Source of the DNA: Pseudomonas sp. C2B4
GTDB taxonomy: Bacteria > Pseudomonadota > Gammaproteobacteria > Pseudomonadales > Pseudomonadaceae
Direction: 5' to 3'
Assembly: GCF_013359695.1 (NCBI RefSeq)
Contig: NZ_JABFMU010000014.1
Span: 49,026-113,025, forward strand
Length of the DNA stretch: 64,000 nt
In this document: in pieces, positions 46,011 to 56,738 of the stretch
How the letters are laid out: every line of letters starts with the position of its first letter
Position numbering within the stretch: the first letter of the stretch is position 1
Notes under the pieces: model-generated
The model's input: the letters and a program-made list of their open reading frames with translations, nothing else
What the model was told of the DNA's origin: nothing
The model's database searches: none
Translations under genes and position numbers: made by a program

Positions 46011-46729
46011 AGGGACGGGTCTACGCAGGCCTCGGGAACAAACAGGTAGCCTTTGCTGCGCACGGTCTTGATCAGCCGCGGATGCTCCGGGTCATCGCCG
46101 ATTTTCGGGCGGATGCGCGAAATGCGCACGTCGATGGAACGGTCCTGGCCGTCATAGCCGATGCCGCGCAATGCGGTGAAAATCTCTTCCCGCGACAGAA
46201 TTCGCCCGGCGTTGGCCACCAGCAGCCACAGCAAATCGAATTCGGCGCTGGTCAGTTCGATGCCGTTGTCGTTCAGCCAGGCTTCGCGTAAAGCGTTGTC
46301 CACCACCAGCGGGCCGAACTGCAGGCGCCGTTGTTTTTCCGGGGCGGCTTCGGGCGCTTCGCTGCGTCGCAACAACGCCTGGATGCGTGCCAGCAACAAG
46401 CGCGGGCGCACCGGTTTGCATACGTAGTCGTCCGCGCCCAGGTCCAGGCCAAGGATCTGGTCGGTGTCGTCGCTGCGCGCGGTGAGCATCAGGATCGGGC
46501 CGTCATAACGATCGCGGACCTTGCGGCAAATGCTCAGGCCGTCTTCGCCGGGGAGCATCAGGTCGAGGATCACCAGGTCCGGTTGCTCCTTGATGATGCG
46601 CGCCGCCGCCAGGGCGCCATTGCCCTCGATCGACACACGCAGGCCATTGGCTTGCAGGTAATCACGGGTCAGTTCGGCCAGACGCTGGTCGTCTTCGACA
46701 ATCAATACCTGCCAGGCTTCTTGCTCCAC
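46007..46729 (-). CDS. OmpR-family response regulator (RstA-like)
   Basis: A 240-residue regulator. The receiver has VEDDQRLAELTRDYL, the phospho-acceptor Asp in LVILDLMLPGEDGLSI, TARSDDTDQILGLDLGADDYV and KP(V). The winged helix has LTSAEFDLLWLLVANAGRILSREEI and DVRISRIRPKIG...VRSKGYLF. The spacing and motif wording resemble E. coli RstA. Coupled to its kinase gene and divergent from nrdA across 731 bases. Confidence 0.89.
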   Translation of the reverse strand: MEQEAWQVLIVEDDQRLAELTRDYLQANGLRVSIEGNGALAAARIIKEQPDLVILDLMLPGEDGLSICRKVRDRYDGPILMLTARSDDTDQILGLDLGADDYVCKPVRPRLLLARIQALLRRSEAPEAAPEKQRRLQFGPLVVDNALREAWLNDNGIELTSAEFDLLWLLVANAGRILSREEIFTALRGIGYDGQDRSIDVRISRIRPKIGDDPEHPRLIKTVRSKGYLFVPEACVDPSL

Positions 46730-47018
46730 GGATGACCTCTGCTTGCCAATAACACTAATAAGGAAGGATCCACCCGTCTTTTTGTAATGATGGGGTGGTT
46801 AAATTGACTGAATGCTGGCCGATTGTATAAACGTCGCCCGCACAGAACACAAGCCGGTAAATGCGTTCGGACACCGTCGTTTTTTGTGATAGGGTTCGCG
46901 CCCTTAAAAATCCGTCCGGCCGTTTTCGATCGTTGAAAAATGATGAAAAAAGGCCCGGTCCAGCAGCATCGCGGCCTACACGCCGATTCGCTCTTTCACA
47001 CACAATTTACGCACAGGT

Positions 47019-47027
47019 TTATCCACA
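47019..47027 (+). promoter_or_regulatory. DnaA box upstream of nrdA
   Basis: TTATCCACA is a perfect consensus DnaA box, ten bases before the putative -35 of nrdA. E. coli nrdAB is also regulated by DnaA. Confidence 0.75.
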
Positions 47028-47036
47028 GGTAGTACG

Positions 47037-47066
47037 TTGCAATCCCCCCCTAAAACGCATTATCTT
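47037..47066 (+). promoter_or_regulatory. Candidate sigma-70 promoter of nrdA
   Basis: TTGCAA (47037-47042), 18 bases, TATCTT (47061-47066). The -10 is covered by the first NrdR box. The predicted start near 47073 implies a leader of about 390 bases. Confidence 0.5.
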
Positions 47067-47101
47067 GTAGCCCAGCGCCAAAAAAACCCTAGATGTAGGG
47101 T
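47055..47101 (+). promoter_or_regulatory. Paired NrdR boxes of nrdA
   Basis: ACGCATTATCTTGTAG (47055-47070) and ACCCTAGATGTAGGGT (47086-47101) match 11 and 12 of 16 positions of the NrdR consensus as I recall it (ACACWATATATWGTGT) and are spaced 31 bases start to start, three helical turns, the typical NrdR arrangement. Confidence 0.7.
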
Positions 47102-47460
47102 TTCGCGCAAAAAACCAAACACAAACCGAACACCAATTTCAAGCGCTTTTCTTGCCACTGTCCGGTTGAACCAAACGTATTTTCGAAAGACCAAACCGCG
47201 CGCGCGGATGGCTACTGTATTTCGGCCCTTAGCGGTGAAAACGGTACGGGTGTTGCAGTCCCAACTGTCACCTAAAAGGACCCCGGTCTCATGCCCCAGG
47301 CACGAGACCAAAGACTTCGGCATGGAAGCGGCGCCCAATAGCACCCCTTCCTACTGTCCCGAAGTTGTTATGCCCGGCATTTGCCGGTTGTAGTGCTTCA
47401 GGACGGAACGGTGGGCACCTCGATGGTGCCCAAACAAACATAGAGAACGTGGAGACACCC

Positions 47461-50355
<2,895 letters not shown>

Positions 50356-50391
50356 GCTGAGCCGGTAAGCGCTGAAAGGCGCTGCCCCCAA

Positions 50392-50430
50392 CCCCCCGAT
50401 GAGCCTTTGGCTGATCGGGGGTTTTCTTTT
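50392..50430 (+). terminator. Intrinsic terminator of nrdA
   Basis: A long stem, CCCCCGATGAGCC/GGCTGATCGGGGG, with a TTT loop is followed by TTTTCTTTT. Confidence 0.92.
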
Positions 50431-50481
50431 GCCTGTCGGAATGTGGTGTCTGCCCCCACATTTGTGAACGCCAGAGATCCA

Positions 50482-50511
50482 CTGTGGGAGCGAGCCTGTT
50501 CGCGAAGAGGC
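50482..50511 (+). repeat. Single REP, GTGGGAGCGAGCCTGTTCGC variant
   Basis: A lone copy with a G-T mismatch in the stem. A remnant GCCCCCACATTT at 50452-50463 may be the decayed partner. It lies between nrdA and flgE. Confidence 0.85.
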
Positions 50512-50558
50512 CAGCACAGACAGCCGAAACCTCAGCCCCTGACAAAAATCACGACCAT

Positions 50559-50587
50559 AAAAAAACCCCTCTTGCGAGGGGCTCTTT
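50559..50587 (-). terminator. Intrinsic terminator of the flg operon
   Basis: On the minus strand the stem AGCCCCTCG/CGAGGGGT is followed by seven Us, starting about 18 bases after the flgE stop. Confidence 0.9.
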
Positions 50588-50605
50588 ATGCAGCAGTACG
50601 AACCA

Positions 50606-51931
50606 TCAAGTCATCTGAATGATGGTCTGCATGATGGTGCTCTGGGTGGAGATCGTCTTGGCGTTCGCCTGGTAGTTACTCTGCGCCTTGATCAGGTCGA
50701 CCAGTTCATTGGTCACGTTGACGTTGGACTCTTCCAGGGAGTTGGACGCGATCGAACCCAGGGTGCCGGTTTCCGGGGCGTCGTAGCCCGGAATGCCCGA
50801 CGCGTAAGTTTCTTTCCAACTGGTGCCGCCTACAGGCTGCAGACCCTGTTCGTTGGTGAAGCTGGCCAATGCCAGCTGACCGATCGGCTTGGTCTGGTAG
50901 TTGCTGAAGTTGGCCAGCATCACACCGCTGCCGTCGATGGTCAGGTTGGTGATCTGGCCTGTGGCGTAGCCGTTCTGCGCAGGAATCGAACGCGCGGTGT
51001 CGGCGTTGAACTGGGTGGTGTTGGCCATGGAAATGGTCACACCCGCCGGGTCGGCGGCGGCGCCGTTGGCTGCCCATACACCATTGGTCACTTTGCCCGG
51101 CGTCCAGTTCGTGATCTTCAAATCACTGCTGATTACCGGAGCACCCGGCGGGTTCGGCGTGCTGACCGATACCAGCTTACCGCTGGTATCGAAGGACATG
51201 GTCGACGCAACCGGCGGTGTTGCTACGGCCTTGGGATCGCTGCCATCGGGGTTGCGACCATCAATCAGGGTGTAGGTATCCCAAGTGTTCGGCCCCGTCT
51301 TGACCATGTATTGATCCATGGTGTGCTGGTTGCCCTGAGTGTCAAAAATCGGGGTGCTGAACTGGTGGGTGAAGGTTTCCTGCTTGGACGGATCAAACTT
51401 GTTGGCTGCAACGGTCTGATCGATGATCGGTGCCGTCGAGTTCAGGTTGATCGTCGACGAAACCGAGGTAGTGGATTTCGGCGCCAGGTTGGACGTGTCA
51501 ATGCGCAGATCGGTCAACACGCCGTTGACGATCTTGCCATTGGCATCCACGCCATAACCTTGCAGGCGCGCGGTGCCGTCGGTGTTGGTGACGTAGCCTT
51601 CCTTGTCGACCTTGAACGTACCGGCACGGGTATAGGACAGCGAACCGTTGTTGTTCAGTACGAAGAAGCCCGAACCGTTGATGCCCATGTCCAGCACGTT
51701 GCCGGTGTTGCTGATGTCACCCTGGGTGAACTGCTGGGAAACGTTGGCCAGACGCACACCGCTACCGGTGGTCTTGCTGCCCGAACCCAGTTTGGTCGCC
51801 GAGTACACATCTTCGAATTCCGCACGGGACGACTTGAAACCGGTGGTCGCAACGTTGGCGATGTTGTTGCCGGTTACGTCCAGTTGTTTGTTGGCTGCAT
51901 AGAGACCGCTAAGGCCGATGTTGAAAGACAT
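50606..51931 (-). CDS. flgE: Flagellar hook protein FlgE
   Basis: A 441-residue structural protein of the flagellar hook. The N-terminal rod motif SFNIGLSGLYAANKQLDVTGNNIANVATTGFKSSR and the C-terminal SNSLEESNVNVTNELVDLIKAQSNYQANAKTIST coiled-coil region are hallmarks of the rod/hook/filament family. The middle region (about 150-360) holds the FlgE insert domains. It is the last gene of flgB-flgC-flgD-flgE and has its own terminator. Confidence 0.95.
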   Translation of the reverse strand: MSFNIGLSGLYAANKQLDVTGNNIANVATTGFKSSRAEFEDVYSATKLGSGSKTTGSGVRLANVSQQFTQGDISNTGNVLDMGINGSGFFVLNNNGSLSYTRAGTFKVDKEGYVTNTDGTARLQGYGVDANGKIVNGVLTDLRIDTSNLAPKSTTSVSSTINLNSTAPIIDQTVAANKFDPSKQETFTHQFSTPIFDTQGNQHTMDQYMVKTGPNTWDTYTLIDGRNPDGSDPKAVATPPVASTMSFDTSGKLVSVSTPNPPGAPVISSDLKITNWTPGKVTNGVWAANGAAADPAGVTISMANTTQFNADTARSIPAQNGYATGQITNLTIDGSGVMLANFSNYQTKPIGQLALASFTNEQGLQPVGGTSWKETYASGIPGYDAPETGTLGSIASNSLEESNVNVTNELVDLIKAQSNYQANAKTISTQSTIMQTIIQMT

Positions 51932-51962
51932 ATTCCACTCCTTTATGCCGCGTTAGTCGGCT

Positions 51963-52685
51963 CTATATACCAATGGTTTGCACTTTGGACAGGGCAACAC
52001 TGCCCAGCCCGGCCAGATTGAGCATCAACTCACCGCCGGTCTGGCTGATGGTCACGCTGTTGACGGTCGCCGGCAGGTTAGTGACCAGCGCCACGCTCTG
52101 GTCATCGATGGTCGAGTTCGCTGCGAAGGTGTAGGTACCGGATGCCACCGGGTTGCCGGCATCGTCCTTGCCATCCCAGGTGAAGCTGGCATTGCCGGCT
52201 TTCTGGTCGGTCAGCTCGATGGTACGAACGACTTTGCCGTCCTTGTCCGTGATCTTCAGGGTGGTCGAGGCCACCGATTGCGGGATTGAGATCGACCCGG
52301 TCAGGCTCTTGCCACTTTCGATCACAGCCTTGTCGCCTGGCGCAATGACCGAACGGCCCACCAGCGACGAGGCCTGCAATGCCTGGGACGAGCCATAGTT
52401 GCTGGCGATGCCGGAGACAGTAGTGTTGAGCGTGGTAATGCCTTCCAGACTACTGAACTGCGCCAGCTGCGCCACGAACTCGCCGTTGCCCTGGGGCTCC
52501 AACGGGTTCTGGTTTTTCAGTTGCGTCACCAGCAATTGCAGGAACGCGTCCTTGCCCAGGGCCTTTTTGCCGGTGGCACTGTTCGCCGCCGAACCCAGGG
52601 CGTCAGTATCCTTGGTCGTCTTGATCGAGGAATTGGCCAGGATGTCGTTGAGGCTCAAGCCACTGGTGGTATCGGAAACACTCAT
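51963..52685 (-). CDS. flgD: Flagellar hook assembly scaffold FlgD
   Basis: A 240-residue cap protein that scaffolds hook polymerisation. The N-terminal KDAFLQLLVTQLKNQNPLEPQGNGEFVAQLAQFSSLEG motif is diagnostic. The C-terminal part has the FlgD tudor/Fn3-like sequence TFTWDGKDDAGNPVASGTY. It lies 15 bases after flgC and 31 before flgE. Confidence 0.95.
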   Translation of the reverse strand: MSVSDTTSGLSLNDILANSSIKTTKDTDALGSAANSATGKKALGKDAFLQLLVTQLKNQNPLEPQGNGEFVAQLAQFSSLEGITTLNTTVSGIASNYGSSQALQASSLVGRSVIAPGDKAVIESGKSLTGSISIPQSVASTTLKITDKDGKVVRTIELTDQKAGNASFTWDGKDDAGNPVASGTYTFAANSTIDDQSVALVTNLPATVNSVTISQTGGELMLNLAGLGSVALSKVQTIGI

Positions 52686-52700
52686 CTGAGTCGCCCCTTA

Positions 52701-53144
52701 TCACTGACCGAGGGTCAGGACTTTCTGCATCATGGTTTTGGCGGTGTTCATCATTTCGGCGTTGGTCTGGAACGAACGGCTCGCGGAAATCATGTCGGCC
52801 ATTTCTTCCACCACATTGACGTTCGGGTAGTAGACGTAGCCCTTGGCATCGGCCGCCGGATGGTTCGGCTCGTAGCGCGCCTCAAGGTTGCTCTGGTCTT
52901 CGACCACGCCCAGCACCTGAACGCCTTGACCGGCCGCGTCCTGGTTCTGGAACAGCGAATCGCTGCCGCCACTCTGGCCGCCCTGGAACATGGTGGCGAA
53001 TACCGGGTGACGCGCACGGTAGGTCTGGTCGATGCTCGACGAGACCGTCTCGGCGTTGGCAATGTTCGAAGCGACGGTGTTCAAGCGAGTGGTCTGGGCA
53101 CTCATGCCGCTACCGGCAATGTTGAAAACACTGGATAGAGACAT
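52701..53144 (-). CDS. flgC: Flagellar basal-body rod protein FlgC
   Basis: A 147-residue proximal rod protein. N-terminal FNIAGSGMSAQTTRLNTVASNIANAET and C-terminal YYPNVNVVEEMADMISASRSFQTNAEMMNTAK match the family. It starts three bases after the flgB stop. Confidence 0.96.
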   Translation of the reverse strand: MSLSSVFNIAGSGMSAQTTRLNTVASNIANAETVSSSIDQTYRARHPVFATMFQGGQSGGSDSLFQNQDAAGQGVQVLGVVEDQSNLEARYEPNHPAADAKGYVYYPNVNVVEEMADMISASRSFQTNAEMMNTAKTMMQKVLTLGQ

Positions 53145-53147
53145 GAC

Positions 53148-53555
53148 TCACTCTCCGCGAAGGGCCGATACCAGCCCTTTGAATTTGCTGTTGAGCAGGG
53201 TGAAGCTGGCCTGGAAGTTGACCGCGTTTTCCGCGTAGTTCGACTGTTCCAGCTGGGCGTCCACGGTGTTCTGGTCGATCGAAGGTTGCATCGGCGTGCG
53301 GTACATCAGCGACTCGTCGCCATTGCCCAGGCCTTCGGCTTCGATATGACGGCTGTTGGTCATGTTCAAGGCGAACGTGCCGTTTTTGGCTTTATCGCTC
53401 TGGGCCTCGAGCACTTTCGAGAATTCCAGATCCCGCGCCTTGTAGTTCGGGGTATCGGCGTTGGCAATGTTGTTGGCCAGGACTTCGGCACGCTGGGCGC
53501 GGAAGCCCAGCGCCTTTTCGTGAATGCCGAGCGCGTTATCGAAGCTGATGCTCAT
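53148..53555 (-). CDS. flgB: Flagellar basal-body rod protein FlgB
   Basis: A 135-residue proximal rod protein with HEKALGFRAQRAEVLANNIANADTPNYKARD and the C-terminal AVNFQASFTLLNSKFKGL. The start at 53555 is preceded by GAAGG; the frame extends 43 codons upstream through the promoter. It is first in flgBCDE, with a sigma-54 site about 50 bases upstream. Confidence 0.96.
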   Translation of the reverse strand: MSISFDNALGIHEKALGFRAQRAEVLANNIANADTPNYKARDLEFSKVLEAQSDKAKNGTFALNMTNSRHIEAEGLGNGDESLMYRTPMQPSIDQNTVDAQLEQSNYAENAVNFQASFTLLNSKFKGLVSALRGE

Positions 53556-53600
53556 GTCGGGAAACCTTCGGGTGACCTGAATTTTCGTGCGATGAACATA

Positions 53601-53615
53601 GCAAGCGTCATGCCA
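53601..53615 (-). promoter_or_regulatory. Sigma-54 promoter of flgBCDE
   Basis: On the minus strand TGGCATGACGCTTGC gives TGGCAT-N5-TTGC, one mismatch from consensus. It predicts a start near 53589, 34 bases before the flgB ATG. Confidence 0.82.
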
Positions 53616-53645
53616 AATAAAAGAAAGCCCGTAATCCGGGGCTTT
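53612..53645 (-). terminator. Hairpin with T-rich tail before the flgB promoter
   Basis: On the minus strand AAAGCCCC/GGGCTTT is followed by CTTTTATTT. It would insulate flgB from read-through, in addition to the cheR terminator upstream. Confidence 0.5.
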
Positions 53646-53670
53646 GCGGGGAGTGGCAACGCGGCAATGC

Positions 53671-53719
53671 CAGAAAAGCGGCAACCGGTTTCCGCCAGAT
53701 GCCGCTTTTCTGCCGCTTT
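53671..53719 (-). promoter_or_regulatory. Inverted and direct GCCGCTTT repeats, candidate activator site
   Basis: CAGAAAAGCGGCA (53671-53683) and TGCCGCTTTTCTG (53700-53712) form a perfect 13-base inverted repeat with a 16-base spacer; a further TGCCGCTTT follows at 53711-53719. The centre is about 100 bases upstream of the predicted flgB start, a typical enhancer distance. Confidence 0.5.
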
Positions 53720-53743
53720 ACGCGTCCGACAGAACACCGTCCG

Positions 53744-53838
53744 CCCTGTGGGAGCGAGCCTGCTCGCGAATGCGTTGTGTCAGCCAACATTGATGTCGAT
53801 GGGTATGCCGCTTTCGCGAGCAGGATCGCTCCTACAGG
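53744..53838. repeat. REPIN, inward pair, mixed class
   Basis: The left copy at 53744-53773 is GTGGGAGCGAGCCTGCTCGC. The right copy at 53808-53838 ends GCTCCTACAGG, the GTAGGAG class. The interior GTGTCAGCCAACATTGATG is shared with other inward REPINs. It lies between cheR and flgB. Confidence 0.92.
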
Positions 53839-53856
53839 GGAGGAATTCACCAGGCA

Positions 53857-53890
53857 TAAAAAAACGGGAGCCCTTGAGGGCTCCCGTTCT
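53857..53890 (-). terminator. Intrinsic terminator of cheVR
   Basis: On the minus strand AACGGGAGCCC/GGGCTCCCGTT with loop TCAA is followed by seven Us. Confidence 0.93.
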
Positions 53891-53907
53891 TCGATGACGC
53901 CAACCCG

Positions 53908-54735
53908 TCATTTAGCCTGGTAAATGATCCCCGGGCTGCACTGAACCATCTGGTAATGATCCGGTAATCCGTTCAGTGCTTCGGAAGCACCGAGGAACAG
54001 ATACCCCCCCGGTTTCAACGTACTGTGAATGCGCAACAGAATGTCCTTCTTCACTTCGGCAGAGAAGTAGATCAGGACGTTGCGGCAGAACACGATGTCG
54101 AACTTGCCGAGGCTCGCGTAGCTGTCCAGCAGGTTGAAGGAACGGAACTCCACCCGGCTCTTGATCGGCGCCTTGACGGCCCACCGCCCCGGCCCTTTCG
54201 GGTCGAAATAACGTTGCAGGCGTTCCGGCGACAGGCCGCGACCGATGGCCAGGCTGTCGTACTCGCCGGTCTTGCAATTGGTCAGCATGGTGCCGGAGAG
54301 ATCGGTGGCCACAATCTGCACCCCCATCCTCAATTGCCCGGCATTGGCTCGCTCGAACTCGTCGATGGACATCGACAGCGAGTAAGGTTCCTGACCCGAC
54401 GAGCACGCCGCCGACCAGATCCGCAGACGCTGGCCGGGACTGGCCTTGATCGATTCAGGCAGCACCTTGTTCTTCAAGACTTCAAACGGATAGGTGTCAC
54501 GAAACCACAGGGTTTCGTTGGTCGTCATCGCGTCCACCACCATCTCGCGCAACCCGCTGCGCGGCTGGGTCTGGATGCGTTGGACCAACTCACCCAGGGA
54601 CTTGATGCCTTGTTGCTCCATCAGCTTGTTGAGACGGCTGGAGACCAGGTATTGCTTGTTTTCACCGAGCAAAATGCCACAGGCTTTTTCCAGGAACACC
54701 CGGAACTGTTCGAAATCCAAATTACCCGTAGACAA
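53908..54735 (-). CDS. cheR: Chemotaxis protein methyltransferase CheR
   Basis: A 275-residue SAM-dependent enzyme that methylates glutamates of chemoreceptors. The N-terminal CheR_N helical domain (about 5-75) precedes the methyltransferase domain with RIWSAACSSGQEPYSLSM, the SAM loop, and FDIVFCRNVLIYFSAEVK. It lies 46 bases downstream of cheV and has its own terminator. Confidence 0.95.
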   Translation of the reverse strand: MSTGNLDFEQFRVFLEKACGILLGENKQYLVSSRLNKLMEQQGIKSLGELVQRIQTQPRSGLREMVVDAMTTNETLWFRDTYPFEVLKNKVLPESIKASPGQRLRIWSAACSSGQEPYSLSMSIDEFERANAGQLRMGVQIVATDLSGTMLTNCKTGEYDSLAIGRGLSPERLQRYFDPKGPGRWAVKAPIKSRVEFRSFNLLDSYASLGKFDIVFCRNVLIYFSAEVKKDILLRIHSTLKPGGYLFLGASEALNGLPDHYQMVQCSPGIIYQAK

Positions 54736-54781
54736 TGCTGCCGCCTCTTAAATCGTGTTGAAAACCAGGGGCCAAACGCCC

Positions 54782-55714
54782 CTAGCTGATGTCTGCTGCT
54801 TTGATTCGGTCGACTACCCGGGACGCCAGGTCATCAGGGCGGAATTTGGCCAGGAAGTCATCGGCGCCGACTTTCTTGACCATCGCCTGATTGAACACGC
54901 CCGACAACGAAGTATGCAGAATGATATGAAGCTTCTGCATGCGAGGGTCGTTGCGAATTTCAGCCGTCAAAGTGTATCCGTCCATCTCCGGCATCTCGAT
55001 GTCCGAGATCATCATCAGGAACTCTTCTTCCGGTTTCTTGCCCTCGTCGACCAGCTTGCGAAGGTAATCCAGCGCTTGCCGACCGTCGTTCAACGCCACC
55101 ACTTCGACGCCGACCGTTTGCAGGCAACGCGTGACCTGCTTGCGCGCCACCGACGAGTCATCGACCGTCAGCACACGCAGCGAAAGCGCCTTGTGCTGGG
55201 TTTCAACGTCCACCACGCCCACGGAAATCGCTTCCGGTGTCGGCGCCACTTCCGCCAGCACCTTCTCGACGTCGATGATTTCGACCAACTGATTGTCGAC
55301 CCGCGTCACGGCTGTCAGGTAGTGATCGCGACCGGTGCCCTTGGGTGGCGGATGAATCTCCTCCCAGTTCATGTTGACGATGCGTTCCACCGAGCGCACC
55401 AGGAATCCCTGGGTCTTGGTGTTGTACTCCGTGATGATCACGAAGGGGTTGTTCTTGTCCTTCAACGCACCGGAGCCGGTTGCCATTGCCAGATCCAGGA
55501 TCGGAATGGTTGCTCCCCGAATATTTGCCACACCGCACACGACGGGACTGGACTTGGGCATCAGCGTCAGTTGAGGGCATTGCAGCACCTCACGCACCTT
55601 GAATACGTTGATCCCATACAGCTGCTGGCCGTCTAGACGGAACAACAACAGCTCAAGGCGATTCTGCCCCACCAGTTGCGTGCGCTGGTTCACCGAATCC
55701 ATTACACCAGCCAT
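54782..55714 (-). CDS. cheV: Chemotaxis protein CheV
   Basis: A 310-residue coupling protein. The N-terminal CheW domain (about 15-165, LLLFRLDGQQLYGINVFKVREVLQ) links receptors to CheA. The C-terminal receiver (about 180-305, VLTVDDSSVARKQVTRCL; phospho-acceptor Asp in MISDIEMPEMDGYTL) modulates coupling by phosphorylation. It is divergent from flgA across 83 bases and probably co-transcribed with cheR. Confidence 0.95.
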   Translation of the reverse strand: MAGVMDSVNQRTQLVGQNRLELLLFRLDGQQLYGINVFKVREVLQCPQLTLMPKSSPVVCGVANIRGATIPILDLAMATGSGALKDKNNPFVIITEYNTKTQGFLVRSVERIVNMNWEEIHPPPKGTGRDHYLTAVTRVDNQLVEIIDVEKVLAEVAPTPEAISVGVVDVETQHKALSLRVLTVDDSSVARKQVTRCLQTVGVEVVALNDGRQALDYLRKLVDEGKKPEEEFLMMISDIEMPEMDGYTLTAEIRNDPRMQKLHIILHTSLSGVFNQAMVKKVGADDFLAKFRPDDLASRVVDRIKAADIS

Positions 55715-55769
55715 GCCCAGACTCCTACACCAACGCTAAGTGTTGTTGCGACGCACATTCATCTCTAAA

Positions 55770-55784
55770 CGGCACGGCGCTTGC
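55770..55784 (+). promoter_or_regulatory. Sigma-54 promoter of flgA
   Basis: CGGCACGGCGCTTGC gives GGCAC-N5-TTGC. The predicted start (12 bases after the -12 GC) falls near 55796, two bases before the annotated flgA ATG. Confidence 0.7.
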
Positions 55785-55797
55785 TATTTACGTTCTC

Positions 55798-56559
55798 ATG
55801 AACACAGAACCGACATTTTTTCGACGTCCGACCACACGCTGCCGTAAATGGCTGGGTGTCATGGCGGCCGTTTGCTTTTTCAACGCTGGCAGCTCTGCGT
55901 TTGCTGACACCGTTACCTTGCCTGACATGCTTATCGGCGTCACTCAGGGCTTTCTTGAATTCACCGTAGAGGACTATCTGGCCACCAGTCAAACGGAAGG
56001 TCGCTACGAAATCCAGGTCAACCAGCTTGACCCGCGCATGCGCATGCCGATGTGCGACAAGGAATTGACAGCCTCGCTGGAGAGCCCGGCCAAGCCGCTG
56101 GGCCGGGTCACGGTCAAGGTTCGTTGTGAAGGCAGCTCCCCCTGGACCGTCTTCGTACCCGCTCAAGTCCGCCTGTTTCGAGACGTCGTGACGACCTCGC
56201 GGCCGCTGCGGCGCGAGGGCATTGTCGAGCCTCAAGACGTGATCTTGCGCGAACGCGATATCAGTGCGATCAACCAGGGCTATCTGACCTCTCTGGATCA
56301 GGCCATCGGGCAACGACTTACCCGACCAATGGTCGCCGATCAGGTCATCACGCTGGTACACCTCGAACAGGCGGAAGTCATCCGCAAGGGCGATCAAGTG
56401 GTGATTACGGCTCGCAGCGGTACGCTCAGCGTGCGTATGCCCGGCGAAGCGCTGTCCAATGGCGGCATGAGCGAACAGATCCGGGTGAAAAACCTCAACT
56501 CCCAGCGGGTCATCAAGGCGCAAGTCACCGCGCCGGGACAGGTGGAAGTTTCCATGTAA
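55798..56559 (+). CDS. flgA: Flagellar P-ring chaperone FlgA
   Basis: A 253-residue periplasmic chaperone for P-ring assembly. The signal peptide has a long basic n-region (RRPTTRCRKW) and the core LGVMAAVCFFNAGSSAFA, cleaved near residue 36. The C-terminal SAF domain has GQRLTRPMVADQVITLVHLEQAEVIRKGDQV. I kept the ATG at 55798 for the signal peptide, but no ribosome site precedes it and the sigma-54 element is unusually close. An ATG at 55861 (MAAVCFF...) would lose the positive n-region. Confidence 0.92.
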   Translation: MNTEPTFFRRPTTRCRKWLGVMAAVCFFNAGSSAFADTVTLPDMLIGVTQGFLEFTVEDYLATSQTEGRYEIQVNQLDPRMRMPMCDKELTASLESPAKPLGRVTVKVRCEGSSPWTVFVPAQVRLFRDVVTTSRPLRREGIVEPQDVILRERDISAINQGYLTSLDQAIGQRLTRPMVADQVITLVHLEQAEVIRKGDQVVITARSGTLSVRMPGEALSNGGMSEQIRVKNLNSQRVIKAQVTAPGQVEVSM

Positions 56560-56675
56560 GGGGAAAATGCAGAGATCTCTGTACGTGAAAATGTGGCGCC
56601 GACCATGGCTGTTCCCTAAACTGTGCCCCATGCAGGGCAAGCGCTGACGCGCGCGAGTTCATTGATAAATGGGCC

Positions 56676-56702
56676 TAAAGTTTTTTAGGGAATGGCCGAA
56701 AA
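56676..56702 (+). promoter_or_regulatory. FliA (sigma-28) promoter of flgMN
   Basis: TAAAGTTT (56676-56683), 11 bases, GCCGAAAA (56695-56702): one mismatch from TAAAGTTT-N11-GCCGATAA. It predicts a start about 30 bases before the flgM ATG. Confidence 0.88.
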
Positions 56703-56738
56703 CATGGCAAGCGTCCAAATTCCCAGAGGTTTTTTATC

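Larger units (their letters stand above)
46730..47460. other. Control region between the RstA-like gene and nrdA
   Basis: No gene is supported in these 731 bases. The right half holds the nrdA promoter, DnaA and NrdR sites. From about 47100 to 47460 the DNA would be the nrdA leader, with hairpins GGTCTC/GAGACC (47286-47310) and GGGCACC/GGTGCCC (47418-47435). The left part (46740-47000) is comparatively AT-rich. Confidence 0.6.

Noticed and set aside
47153..47160. GCCACTGT as part of a cobalamin riboswitch upstream of nrdA
   Set aside because: The other conserved riboswitch boxes are missing around it, so it is a chance match.
55715..55797. FliA promoter for cheV on the minus strand
   Set aside because: TAAA and GCCG elements exist, but the spacing is two bases too short.
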